From Whitmania pigra (lineage: Eukaryota; Annelida; Clitellata; Hirudinida; Haemopidae), in assembly GCA_021613335.1 (NCBI GenBank), contig JAJTWR010000365.1, positions 2,084,001 to 2,148,000 on the forward strand: a stretch of DNA of 64,000 bases, given 5' to 3'. This document shows, in pieces, positions 44,853 through 57,300 of this stretch (position 1 is its first letter; every line of letters starts with the position of its first letter). The position numbers and the translations under genes are program-made. A model generated the notes under the pieces. That model had not been told where the DNA came from, did no database searches, and saw nothing but the letters and a program-made list of their open reading frames with translations.

Positions 44853-47416
44853 ATGTCTACAAAAATGTCGAAGCTGGTCGGTTACGATAGCGGGGATGAG
44901 AGTGCTAATGAAACTGGTGCCTTTCCCAAGCCAAATGAGGTAGTTCAACATTGCGAATATTATTGTTAATAGAATGGGATGCTAAAATACGTGAAATTAT
45001 TTGCCAAAAGTCTTTAAAGTTGGGCATGCTCATTTTTCTGCTTATTTAAGAGTTTAACTCTCTATAAACATTTATGGACTTGAATCAAGTTGAGGCGATC
45101 AATGACCAAAGCTATATCAATTAAATAAATGTCAAACCACAAAATTGCATTCTTTAGCACTCTTGAAGAGTGATACCCCAAAATTTATTATTTGTGATTA
45201 AAGTGATTCGTGGAGCGATGCTCTAGAACTAGATCATTAATTTTAGCATCCCTGAAAAATGATGGTTTCCAATATTTATTGTGTATGAAAGACATGCACC
45301 ATTTATGTCATAAACTCATCTTTACCATATTTTACAACTGTTTTTGCTTTATAATTATAACTCAAGTCACCCTTGGTGACTTTATCCGAAAACTGGATCA
45401 ACCCTTTTGGTTTGGCAATCTGCTGCAAATGTGAGTACATGAAAGAAAGACCTTTGTAATTATACATCTCTTGATATGGTGTTATCTAATTTATAGAGTG
45501 CTAAAGAATGCTCTAAGATGGATGCTGAAATTTTATTCTACTAGTTATTGATTTTGATTTTAATGGTTCACTTGTTTTTCATTGGAGTGTGTTGTCATAT
45601 AGGGAGAAGAAGGCTGCTCAAAAGAGAAATCACTGGAAGATGAATGGGACAGTTTCAATCAAATGATTTCTGGAAAGGCATCAGATAACCAAGAACATTT
45701 GGTGAGTTATCCTGCTAGGTCACTGCAAGTCATGCCCAATCCATCTCTTGGTCTAAATGATGTGAACACTAGAACAAAACAACTTTCAGATCTTAAGTCA
45801 GGTTTGTATGACATTATATGTTATATTTTGCTTCTAGACTTATTGCAAATTGATATTTTGTTTAGATGCATCCAAACCAGAAATATTGTATGACCCACTG
45901 AATCAAAATTCGAGTGATGATGATATTGATAGCAAAGATGAAATTCTAAAAACCAAGGTTTGGTTGTAATGGCTAAAACATTCTTTTCCTAATATTTCAT
46001 TCTGAGACTTTCATTAGGAACAAAACAAGGAAAGATTTTTCAAAGAGGTGGTTGTTGAGCAGGAAAGTATAATTAACCCATCAACAAGTTCCAAGGACTC
46101 AAAACTGTCAGAAAGAAGGGATCAGCGCAGTGATGAGAAGGTGCACAAAAGACGCAAGAGAGACTCATCATTATCCGATGAATCAGCATCTCCAAAAAGC
46201 AAGAAGAGCAAGGTCTCTCCATTACATAAAAAATCTGTCAGTAGTGAATGAAGGAATGCTGAGTCTTGTTCTGATATATAAAAAGAGTTATTTTAACAGA
46301 CGAGACGTTCCCGATCAAGAGATAGGTCAAAAGACAGATCAAGAAGGAGGCATGATTCAAGAGAAAGGAGCTCATCCAGAAATAGACGCAAACACAGAAG
46401 CTCAAAAAATGCCAGGAGGAGTCGGTCAAGGTGCAATTGATTCTTTAAAATTGGTAATTAGAATTCTTGGAAATGTGATTATTTCTGTTGGATTAAAGGT
46501 CAAAGCAGCGCAGCAGGAGGAGGTATGACAGACACAGGTCTAGGTCGAGATCTGATTCAAGTTCTCGTCATAGGAACAACAGAAATAAGGCAACTTCAAA
46601 AAATACTGGACCGGCCAAGGCAGCAAACCCAAAGAATTTTAAGGAACAACTCAAAGCTATGTTCCTCCAAACTCAAAACCAAACAGCTGAGGAAATTGAG
46701 AGAGAGATCCAGCTTGATGACAAGAAACTTTGTGAGTTGGGCTTAAAATGTCTTTGATTCTCCAAGAAACTCTTCTGTTGCTGATTATTGATACTATTTA
46801 GTAACAGCAAATGAGAAGAAGAGCTTCTTGCCACTCAATAATTCCAATCCATTGGCAGCTATGGTCGCAGGAAGTTCAAAGGCAACAACTCAGCAGGCAT
46901 TGGCCCAAACAATGGCAGCAATGCATGCCAAGGTTCAGGAGATAACTGGTGTGGCAGTTCCAAAATATTATAATCCTTCTGCCATAAACCCCATCAAATA
47001 TGCAGAGCAACTCAAGAAGAGGAAATTGCTCTGGTCAAAAAACAAGGAGGTTGATAAGGACAAGGAGGTATGTAAAGTGTTATAATTCTCAACATTTTTT
47101 ACTATAGTTGAAATAACTTCTCTGTGGACAGGTTGATGTTAAAACGCAAGCACAGTGGTCAAACACATCCTTCACTTCTGATCAGGATGGCAAGATGGCT
47201 GCTAAATTTAGAAAGTTAATGGGTATCAAAGAGGACGAAAGGTTGGCAGCCATGGCCGGAGATGAAGATCTGAGCAAGCTGACGGAAGAGCAAAGAAAGA
47301 AGCAAGAGGAACTGTTCCAGCAACTTGCACGCGAGTACGACTTTGCCAGGATGACCACCCACACCTGCCGTGGAGTGGGTCTCGGTTTCACTTCCCACAA
47401 CTTATCCCAGTCATGA
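44853..47416 (+). CDS. RSRC2: Arginine/serine-rich coiled-coil protein 2 (RSRC2)
   Basis: A nuclear SR-like protein linked to pre-mRNA splicing. Exons: 44853-44939, 45603-45801, 45866-45957, 46018-46236, 46300-46430, 46499-46731, 46802-47067, 47132-47416. Phases agree; 503 residues. The N-terminal third is acidic and Ser-rich (YDSGDESANETG). Exons 46300-46731 encode an RS domain (TRRSRSRDRSKDRSRRR). The last two exons carry the family's conserved C-terminus: YYNPSAINPIKYAEQ, KKRKLLW, KFRKLMGIKEDE and the end motif THTCRGVGLGFTS. Exon 45603-45801 must run past an internal GTGAGT at 45702 to keep phase with the next exon. ATG 44865 is an alternative start four codons in. C-terminus certain, N-terminal exons good. 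Confidence 0.93.
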
Positions 47417-47455
47417 TTTCCACTTAACTGTTTTGTACATAACTTAATGTTTTGA

Positions 47456-47461
47456 AATAAA
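47456..47461 (+). terminator. Poly(A) signal AATAAA of RSRC2
   Basis: Canonical hexamer 40 bases after the RSRC2 stop. It lies upstream (on the plus strand) of the oppositely directed signal at 47474-47479, so the two mRNAs should overlap at their 3' ends. Confidence 0.75.
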
Positions 47462-47473
47462 TGTTTTCAATAT

Positions 47474-47479
47474 TTTATT
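47474..47479 (-). terminator. Poly(A) signal AATAAA of the AUTS2-like gene
   Basis: TTTATT on the plus strand, 216 bases beyond the AUTS2-like stop. It is the first canonical hexamer on that strand after the stop. Confidence 0.6.
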
Positions 47480-47694
47480 GACATCAATTTTCTGCTATAA
47501 CAATCGGTAAAAATGCCACAATGTTCCAAATCAACAAATTTTAAAATTCTAGTGGAAGACAAAACAACCAAGCAATGTCACATTTACTGGGGTAATTCTC
47601 TAACAATGATTGAAAAGCTATATTTGCCAGAAAAATTTAAGGGTGAGTTCAAGGTCAAATACTGCAGTTCAGATGTTTGTGGGTGGTGATGGGC

Positions 47695-50600
47695 TCATCG
47701 ATAGGGGGGTAGGAGGGGTGGAACTGGTAGGCACATGGAACTCTTGCTTTGGTTGCCTTCTTGTGGCTTGCTTGGTGCTGCAGGTGGATACATTCCCGGT
47801 GGATAAGAGCCCCACATGTGGGGGTGGTTCGAAGGTGAAGGCGCAAGCCCGGGGTCGTTATGTTTTAAGAACGGTGACCTTCTGGAAGGATCAAGCATCT
47901 GTGGGAGGAGGCCACTCCCTATCAGCTCCGGGCCTGGGTATGGCTTACCAAATCCACCATGAAAGTTGGGGAAACCCAATGGAAGTTCCTGTTTGGCTGG
48001 GGGTTTGTTGACGCTCGACACACCATATCTTTGCGACTGCAGACTGGAAAGATGCAGATTGGGTTGGAGTGAGTTGTTTGGTCCTGGTGGTGGAAAGAAG
48101 GGAAAGCTGGTGAGACTAGGATTGCTCGGAGTTCGATTTCTGCGATGAGATTCTGGAGAAGGAAGTCTTGCATCCTTGGTGGCTGTTGAGTATTTGTCGG
48201 CCATGAGCTTGCGGTCTTGCTGACCCCTGAACAAGTCCTCCCCAATGGGGAGGAATGGAGGAAGTGATGATGAAAAAGGGTTTAGTGGACCTTTGTTAAA
48301 GTATGATGGGTCATTTGCAGCAAGGTTCCTATTGAAGGGTCCCATGCTATTGTCAAGAAAGTCCTTTTTTTCATTGAAAGCATTGATTGATGGCTGATGA
48401 AGGAAATGGCCTGAAGCAATGTGGGGTGAATACGGAAAGTCTTCTACTTGGCCTCTGCCAGAATTGATCCTCAATACTGTATCTCTAAAATTTGTATAGT
48501 TTAAAATGACTTTAAATCAATTTAAAAAGAATGTAATGTGCACCCTTAAAAATGCTAACCTTTCTTTCCTGGCAAAGTCCATCATCCTCAAATCTACATT
48601 TTCTTGCCCTGCTCTTTCTGTTTTCATGTTAAGTGGATTGTTCACCCATCCCTGTCTTAGGGGTGGAGGGGATCCTAACCTACCTGTAACATAACAATAG
48701 CTTAATAAATGAGCAACTATTTCAATGGAAGCAATTACCTGTGGAGGATTTGTATATCAGGTTCGAGTCATTGCCCTTGGAGTTATTAAATTTGAGCCCA
48801 TAAGAAGTATCATCCGCCTGTTGCTTCAAGCCTCGGCAATGCATAAGTATCCTCCAAGCCAGTTGAACATGTGCCGAGCACCATCGTCCTTTAAATCCAG
48901 GCCTTCCATTTCCATTGCTTTGCTTCTGTTCATTAAAAAGTGCAATCACCTACCATTCCCTCTTAATATCTTTAGCACAATTCAAATCCATATTATTATT
49001 ATTATTAGTATTATCATCACCACCACAACTATTATTATTATGTCAATCTCATATCTTAGTTATAATACCACCGATTCATATTTTACGATTTTCTTGTCTC
49101 ACCCAATCTCGGTCACGAAACTTTGCAAGCAATTGGGAGGCAGGTAGTGAATTTGATCTGTGGTCTGCCTATGTGAAAACCATAACGAAAAAACTATGAA
49201 TGTATAAATTTATTTAAAAGATGCCCACCAAAAAGCCTCACCATGGGCATGAAAGCACCCCTCGTAGGGAGACCAGGACGGGCATGAATAGACGAGCTAA
49301 AAATGTTGGTGGATGGTTGGAAGTACATGGGTGGAGCCATTTGTGTCTAAAATTAAGTTTATTGTTTTATGTAATGATAAATTCAAAACATCTTGCTGAA
49401 ACTGTGTGCCAGATCTAAAAGTTTCAACCTGCATTGGGTGGACAGGAGGAGGAACCGTTGGCAAGGGGGCATAAGGAGATGCAGGCACCACGTGCTGGTG
49501 ATGATGGAGGTGCTGATGCTGATGCATTTCTGTCCTCAATGTCAAAGTTGGTTGCAAACCAGGAATGGCCATAGGGATGTTAATACCTGTTCCTAAGAGT
49601 GGCATTGCACGAAGGCTCCCACTGCCATCTTGCAAGAAACGATCATTTAGTCCCTGCTGGACTCTCAACATCTCTTGGTCTAAAATAATTTTAAAGTTGT
49701 ACAATTCCATTTCTAACACAAAATATTGAATGGCCACTTACTTGCAGCCATTTGAGCAGCAAGAAGTTCAAATTGTCCCCATCCAGGCATCATCATCGGA
49801 GGATGCTGAGGAGGGAGCGTCACACCAAGTCCCGTGGGCGGAACCACCGTAGGCATAGACAGACAGAAGCCACCACCGGCATGAATGGGTGGAGTCAGTC
49901 TCGGTGGAACGAAAGCAGGAGGCCTGAATGGCGGAAGTCGGTCGGACATTCTGGGGCTATCGGCTCTGCCTCGATGTCTCGGAGAAAACCCAGGCTTGGA
50001 GGAAGAAGACAAGGACGACAGGGGTCCGATAGAAGACGTTTTACGACTTGCTGAAGAACATGACTTCTTCTCGCAAGAAAGACTTCAAATAAAAAATTAG
50101 CTTTTGAAATTGACAACACACAAGGGAGAAAAAAAAAACATACTTTTTGTGCTTGTTTTTGACACGACTTGCATCGTATCGGACATCTGTTCTCGCACAT
50201 CCAACAAGCACGGAGTCATTTCTGAGTGCTTTTCCATCTCCAAAGACGAGCCCGGCATACCATCGCACCCAAGACGTCCCGCCACTGTGGCTCGAAGAAT
50301 CATCTAGAACCAGGACAACGTCGTCGGGCGTTGGCGATCTCCTTTTCGAAGATTCCTTTTTAATAGAGGTCATCTCCACTTTAGTTTCCAAGCTTGTTGA
50401 TAGTCCAGAAAATGTTGGATCGAGTGCATCCAATTCACAATCAGGCTTGATAAGTGGCTTAACATCACTCCTCATGGATGCACTGCAACCTATGTTCCCC
50501 TCCCTTCTTGTTACCCCTTCAATTAAGGCATCATCATCATCCTCAAATTCCTTTTTAAGACTTGATTTTGCCTGCTTGGTTTCAGGTCCTTGGCAAATAT

Positions 50601-51769
50601 TCTGTGAAGGTCCATGGAGCATTCCATCGATGTTTGGCTGTAAATGCAACTTAGGTATGAAAGTAAAAAGTATGTAAACATCTTGTGACTAATAACATAA
50701 AAGTCACCTTAATTTCGGTGTTGTCCCATAAGGCCTTTTTAGATTCAATTTGATCCTCCGCTTCTTCAGGCGGCCTCTTCACTGCCACTTTCGGCACCTC
50801 GAGAGATCCTCGGTGATCACCGCTGGCTTCATTGGATGCACTTTCCGAGGGAACCATTAAACTTTCCATCATTCTATCATCCATATTCTCTTCTACTGTT
50901 GCATCACTCGAAGAGTCATCCAGTTCATGCTTTTGGATCTTAAAATCATTTACCACACTTGACAGAAACTGATGATGATATTAGGTTTGTAATAAAGTGC
51001 AATTACATTGACAACTAAAACATGGTAATTATGTAATGCTTATTGCATATAAGGTATAGTCAAGTACTTGAATATAATATAACAATGTCATTATAACAAA
51101 AATTCATCAAATGAAACTTCTGTTTAAGCAAGATGCCACACAGTTACACCACTGGAGAAACGGATATTCAGACTATTTCATATGCGATTTAACTTACACT
51201 CTCAGGAATTCTAACTGGAATTTGATGCCTATTAGAATGTGATGAAGTATTGACCTGTCTCTTTGACTTTTGTTCATAATAGCTTTATAACAACACAAAA
51301 TTAGAAAAAGATACTTTAATTTGCAAACCACCACAAACTAACATTTTGTTTTCTTTGAAATTTCCATGTAAAGGTTTTCCTTTACAATTTTTGAGGAAAT
51401 CCTAAAGTAAATGAAGACAATAAGAGAAACTTAACATTTCAAAGAAAAAACGAAATCAACTGAAAAACAGTCAACTTCACAACAACTTCTAACCTCCAAA
51501 TCCTCAAAAGCAGAGAAACTTAAAATAGAGAACCCATCAATGATGTCTTCATGAAATGCCTTTATTACAGAAGCATCTGAGATACTATTCGATTTATTTC
51601 TCATTTTATTTTTTGTGTTTGGGGAGCAAGTCTTCGTCGACGAATTCACAGAAACTAGCTGTTTGTCGACTAAAAAACGATCAAAATTTTTATCGCCAAT
51701 TTCTTCCGTCGTTTCATCTCCGGATCCATAAAATTTTGACAATGTCCTTTTAATTTTCGTTGATGTCAT
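47695..51769 (-). CDS. AUTS2: AUTS2 / fibrosin (FBRS, FBRSL1) family chromatin protein
   Basis: Family members join variant Polycomb PRC1 complexes and can recruit P300. Exons: 51769-51494, 51401-51343, 51282-51198, 50968-50708, 50649-50144, 50082-49742, 49679-49429, 49346-49242, 49120-49103 (18-base microexon, tentative), 48925-48739, 48683-48560, 48484-47695. Phases agree; about 1000 residues (human AUTS2 1259). Near the start is IDGFSILSFSAFEDLE, matching the family's DGFAIASF motif. The middle is Ser/Pro-rich. Exon 49679-49429 has the helix LRVQQGLNDRFL and the His-X stretch LRTEMHQHQHLHHHQH. APPMYFQPSTNIF follows, then the hallmark GRWCSAHVQLAWRILMH of the conserved core. The C-terminus is rich in Pro, Phe, Gly and Tyr (MWGSYPPGMYPP). 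One homologue here stands for AUTS2, FBRS and FBRSL1. The identity is strong; the microexon is uncertain. Confidence 0.92.
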
Positions 51770-54301
51770 AATTAATGCTCAGCACGAGATAATCTAGAAA
51801 GTGGAGCATTTACGCAAAACATCTAAAATACAATGCAAATATACGGATAGTACTTTCCCGACATAATCCACTTGTTTTCGTGACCCAATCCACACAGACC
51901 TGCCATAGCAAATGCTGGGTCCAAAAAAATCAAGAAGCCAAAAGTTTTCTAATGCGCATTTTTCGTTGATATATTTTAAACTCCACGTACATTTTAAATT
52001 ATATATAAAAAAGTTATTACATCAAGAATAAGATTGAATTACATTCACGGTGAAGGCATTTTTATATAACATAATAACGTGATAAAAAAAAAACCATAAT
52101 GCCATTTGTCATAGATTGGTTAAATGAAATTGTGTTGGGATGCTGCAGAACAATTAGCCTATTTATTTTATGAATTATTTGTTTTATGCTGCAAAAACAT
52201 CCATGACAATATCTTGCGCGATTTCTGATGAGAAGCCGCATGATTTTTTTCAATAATCTATGTTTCTGTAAATGCACAAATATTGCTTTCTTTAATGAAA
52301 GGATAAGAACACTAACCTTTTTATTTACATCATTCAGAGGCTCGATTCCATTCCTTGTGAAAAATTAGAAGATTAATTCATTAAACTATTAATGGTCGTA
52401 AAAACTGGTAAAATTCAACGATAAAAACATAATTTAGGCGCTTTTGCTTAAGGCGCCATATAAATATTGTAACAAACATATTCTGAGGTTAAAGGATTAC
52501 AGGTTGTTTCACGAATTAAGTTTAAGTCTCCATTTGCATTCGGTAGAATGAAATTTGAATTTCATTTTGTAGCATCTCTTGATAAACTAAATGAGTAGCT
52601 TATTCTTCCTCCTTTGTTTAAGTTAAAACATGATGAGCCAGATATAATTAGATCCAAAACATAATATCAAAAGTTCTAAGAGAGCGCAAGACCTTAGCTC
52701 TACAGTCTGAAAGGCTTCTTGAAATTAGCGTTTAATCAATCAATCAATAATCAATTAACTATCTCATGAATTAGTCGGCTTACTAATTCAATTTGAATTT
52801 CATTTTGTAGCATCTCTTGATAAACTAAATGAGTAGCTTATTCTTCCTCCTTTGTTTAAGTTAAAACATGATGAGCCAGATATAATTAGATCCAAAACAT
52901 AATATCAAAAGTTCTAAGAGAGCGCAAGACCTTAGCTCTACAGTCTGAAAGGCTTCTTGAAATTAGCGTTTAATCAATCAATCCATAATCAATTAACTAT
53001 CTCATGAATTAGTCGGCTTACTAATTCGAGGAGTTAAGGTCTCAAGCTTCAACATTGAAGGAAGCCTTTCCAAAATGAAGTTCTCTGCTAAGATGAGATT
53101 ATTTTTCACAACACTGTCCTCTGTTTTAAAATTCTTAGAGAAACTGTGAAATATAAAAGAAGTTTTAAGAAAGAGTCACAACACTACAATAATAATTATA
53201 ATAATATAACAACCTTATAACCTTATAATAATAATAGTAATAATAACCTTGACATCGGTAACTTAAGGTCAGGGCTTCTGTTTTGATGTGGTCCTGTAGG
53301 AGATCAATCCATTCATGCTAGAAAGTTTCTATCGCGATAATAAGCTAAATTTCTAAAAACAAATTGGAAAGCAACTGTGAAGGTTCGAGTGAAAAGTATA
53401 TTTTTTTATTTCAATAATTTGAAAAGTATGTGTCTAATCATGAAGATAATCTTCAATTTATCTTTTTCACATACCTAAGGTTGAGATGAACGAAATCGGC
53501 TAATTGTTGTTATTAGCCATTGCAATGTATTTGCAATATTGTGAATGCAAATATCAAACACCAATGCTTCAAAAACATATATCTAGCGCATTTTAAAGCG
53601 ATGTAATTACTTATGTTAATAATTATAAATTTTCAATCGTTTGTACCGTTTCAATCGAGAATTTTGCAACAGGAAACAGGAATTCTGATTATTTCTCTGT
53701 TGATGTGAAGAAATGTGTCTCTAGCACTTTAGCATGAATATATCTTCAAAATATTAACAATTATTATTAATTGACACTAGGTCATTATACTTAAATTTAT
53801 TAAATCAATTAATATCACTAAAAGGCAAGACGGCACAAGCGATTCCCAAGTGTTCAATGCATTTCTGTTTACATGCTCACGAACAAAAATAACTCGACTG
53901 TTGCTCATCGGTGCCTCTCGCATGCAAATGAGTTGAAGCAGCAGAAAGTGCAGAGAGGAATAAGTTTGCTGTCTGTTGGCTCCAAAGTTCATCATTTTGA
54001 GGTCTTAAATTTCGAGTTAAGTCGTAAGCATGCTGTTGAAGTTCTTGTAGTATTGGTAGTCGAAGTGATGAGGCTAGTCGTGATGCTAAATGTAATTATG
54101 GTACTGATGATGATGATGATGACGATGACGATCTTCGATAACTACGATGTTGAGCACTTAATTTCTTTTAGCATTCCAATGAGCATTCAACATGCAAATC
54201 TCTTGTAAAGGAAGATAATAGAGGAAGTAAGAATAGTCTGCCTCAAGTCAAGTTTTCTTTGAAGTTCATGTCTAAAGGTCAGCGAGGATAAAAATATCGG
54301 A
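51770..54301. other. Intergenic region with AUTS2-like promoter and duplicated block
   Basis: 2.5 kb between divergent genes. It should hold the AUTS2-like promoter at its left end and the 5' region of the orphan gene at its right end. It contains the 238-bp tandem duplication, a short AAGGCGCCATATAAATATTG sequence near 52452 resembling LINE tails, and the open frame 53873-54208, whose poly-Met run is a GAT-type repeat. No conserved protein is seen. Confidence 0.55.
52553..53028. repeat. Tandem duplication, two 238-bp units
   Basis: Units 52553-52790 and 52791-53028 start with ATTTGAATTTCATTTTGTAG and match along their length. I noticed one internal difference (CAATCAATCAATAATC versus CAATCAATCCATAATC) plus one at the last base. 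Each unit ends in a short CAAT-rich run followed by TTAGTCGGCTTACTAATTC. No coding content. Confidence 0.95.
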
Positions 54302-57300
54302 ATGAACAACTTTACAGATTCGAATTCCGAAGAGAGAAACTGGCAAGAAGTACTTCCTGACGAGGTTTTCGAGGATGCAATGACAGACAAGCTTTTGTAC
54401 AGCGTCCTCAGTAGCATAGCACATGACATGTCCCGCGACATTGTGACGTCATCGATATCGTCGTTCAGTCCGATCAGAGAATCTCCGCAGAAACTCATTA
54501 GTGGACGTGTTGACATTTCATTCAACGATGACGACAACGACGATGACTCTCATGAAGGAAAACATCATAGCATCCTTGAAGATTGGGAGCCAGAAACAAG
54601 CGAAAGCGGAAGTTACGTCATCGGAAGCTCGGAAAACGTCGGACAAGCGCAGTCGACGAACATAATTAGCTCAGACGATCCTCTGATAATTACAGAGTGG
54701 GTGGCAGAGGACGAAAGGTATTCAGATTTCTCTTCGCGCCATCGCCAAGATATCCATGACAATCTGGAAGTGATTAATAACGTCAACAAATCCAAGATGG
54801 CGGCAGAAAGATTGATAAATCTGATCTTCAACGACAAACCTTTCAGCGACTCTTTGGCAACGAAAGCCACGAAAACAAATGAAAACCATTTTAAAAATGA
54901 AATGGTAAGAACGGAAGAACCACAAGCAAAGGTAAAAGAATGGAATTTCAGATTGGATCGCCTCTTGAAAAAACTTAGGTCAACGAGCAAGAAATTCATC
55001 CAGCAGTTTTGCGAACAACGAGGTTAGAGTTTAATATATTAACATTTTTTCCCTGTCACCCTTAAGACTTTCACCAAAAACCATAAGTTAGTTGATAGTG
55101 TCCCACAAACTCACAAGCAAAAAAAGTGTTTTCAGCTTTTCTATGGAGGCTTACCAATTTTTTATTGTTCAAGAAGTTGGGCTAAAAAGCTCAAAATCTA
55201 AAGATTGTGATTTTGGTGTCACTCCTTAAAATGGTGTCACTCCCCAGTGACACCACTGATTGTAATATTTTTGTCCACAAGAATTCCGTTGTTCATACCA
55301 TAAGGGAGCCTCATACTTGCTGTCTGCTAATTTTTAATATTATTTCAAGCTCAATAAATTGCTTTTCTGCATGCGGCAGTAACGGCAACAGTCTCAACGT
55401 GATCTCAAACCGGCCTGCTCCGACAGAGAGCGCCATGTCGTTGCAGATTAACATTAGTTAATATAATATAATTAGTTACATAATTGGACATCACTTGTAC
55501 GACGATTACGTCATAAAATCATGTAAAGAAATTTAATTATCGAGTCAACTATTATATATTTTCACAGCCGCACATCAACTCATTATTCGTGCAAATTTGC
55601 TTTCAAATTGTTCGATTTTTATACTGTTTTTACGGACTGCCCATTATACCCGACGTTTTACCCCATTTTCTCCTACGCGAGGAATTCAAATAGATAAACT
55701 GAATGTGATTGAAATACAGTAATTAAAGAGGTTAAACGGCAATTGACCGTAATTTCATAGAATGATGAACACTGCCATAACTTAATGTAATAGTTTGAGA
55801 TGGTTTCTGTAAATACATAAATTCATGATTTATTCGAAATCGACCAGGGTCTGCAACTTTCGATGATTTGAACGTTTCGGAGGATCTCGAAGATGGGATT
55901 GATGAAGACGCCCATGATGAGAAAGTCGTCGAATTCAGCCCAGGTACATTCACAAACCATCCTATCATTTTAATAATTTGGTTGATTCATCAAAATATCG
56001 AAGAATAACATGTTGAAGGTGTTGAGGTTAAATGATTTATGCGAGTGTTTTGTTAAACACTATTATCACTATTGATGATCGATTATGTTAACGTGAAAAA
56101 CATGTTAGCGGGTCATTTGTTAGTGAGAATGTTAATGTATTAACAAAGGTTTGCAATGCACTGATGTTGCCCAGGCACAAGACATCCTCACAACGAGATA
56201 TAAGCTCAGTTAGTTACTTTTCGATTCACGAATTGTTTCAAAAATGGTTTTACTAAATTAGAGCGAACAAGAATAATAATTAACGCGATGACGACGCTCC
56301 TCAGGTGATGTTAACAAGAAGAGATCTCTCATAAGTTGTGAGTCGAGTCGATTTAACTTATTTTCTAAATCAATTTAGTTCACCGTTCAGAATACAATTT
56401 CGAAAGTCTTTCGAAAGCAGATTTTTTTAAGGATCGGATCATGCTATTGCGACAGTTTGAACGTATTAATTTGTTGGCTTTTTGAACTCGTGGCTTATTT
56501 CGACTCTGAGAATTATGAACTGCACATTGGAATTTCAAAGGAAACGCATACTTAAAAAAATCCTGTATAAAATTATTATGCAAGAAATGTCAGTTAAGTA
56601 AGTTGTCGAACAAATTACAGGGTCCAAATGGAACGTGGCTCACATAGTTCGAGGTCCTCATGGTAAGTAAGGATATAAAAAAACTAATATTATCATAAAA
56701 ATTATAATTATATTATATTAACAAATAATTAGCTATATTACCTAGATTACAAAATAATGTTATAATTAAATAATTAACTATGTTAACTAACAACAATTGC
56801 ATATTGAATAGCATGTTAATGATGAGATAACAGGCAAAAAATGGATTTCTGATGAAATAATAAGACGTGTCAATAAGAATAAAACTTTGTTAAATTGAAT
56901 ACTCTTAACCGATTAATAGCTCAGAGCCCAATTTGGAAGTCAGGATTCAAGGAAGAAATGGAGAAGTCGAAGAACTTGATGGAAGGTACCGCCTTTAGAA
57001 TATAATTAATAGTCATATTATTATAATTATATTATGATGTTAATTTAGTAATATAAAATATTTATATAATAATAAATTATCAAATTAACTTTGTAAATTA
57101 AAATACATAATAATTATTCTATATTATCCTCATTATACAATCGTTATATACTTTATTATTTTTATTTTGTTTTATTAAATATTATAACATAAATTTAAAT
57201 ATTTAATATCGTTAACTCAAAGAACTGAATCGATCAATTGAAGCAAGAGAAGCCAATCTTCAGAAATTAGCAGATAACCAGGCACTGGATTACTACAAGG

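Noticed and set aside
50147..50677. 176-residue plus-strand frame
   Set aside because: Antisense shadow of the AUTS2-like exon 50144-50649.
53873..54208. Upstream gene or exon of the orphan gene
   Set aside because: Contains a GAT-repeat-derived Met run, ends in a stop before the orphan ATG and has no phase-compatible splice to it that I can find.
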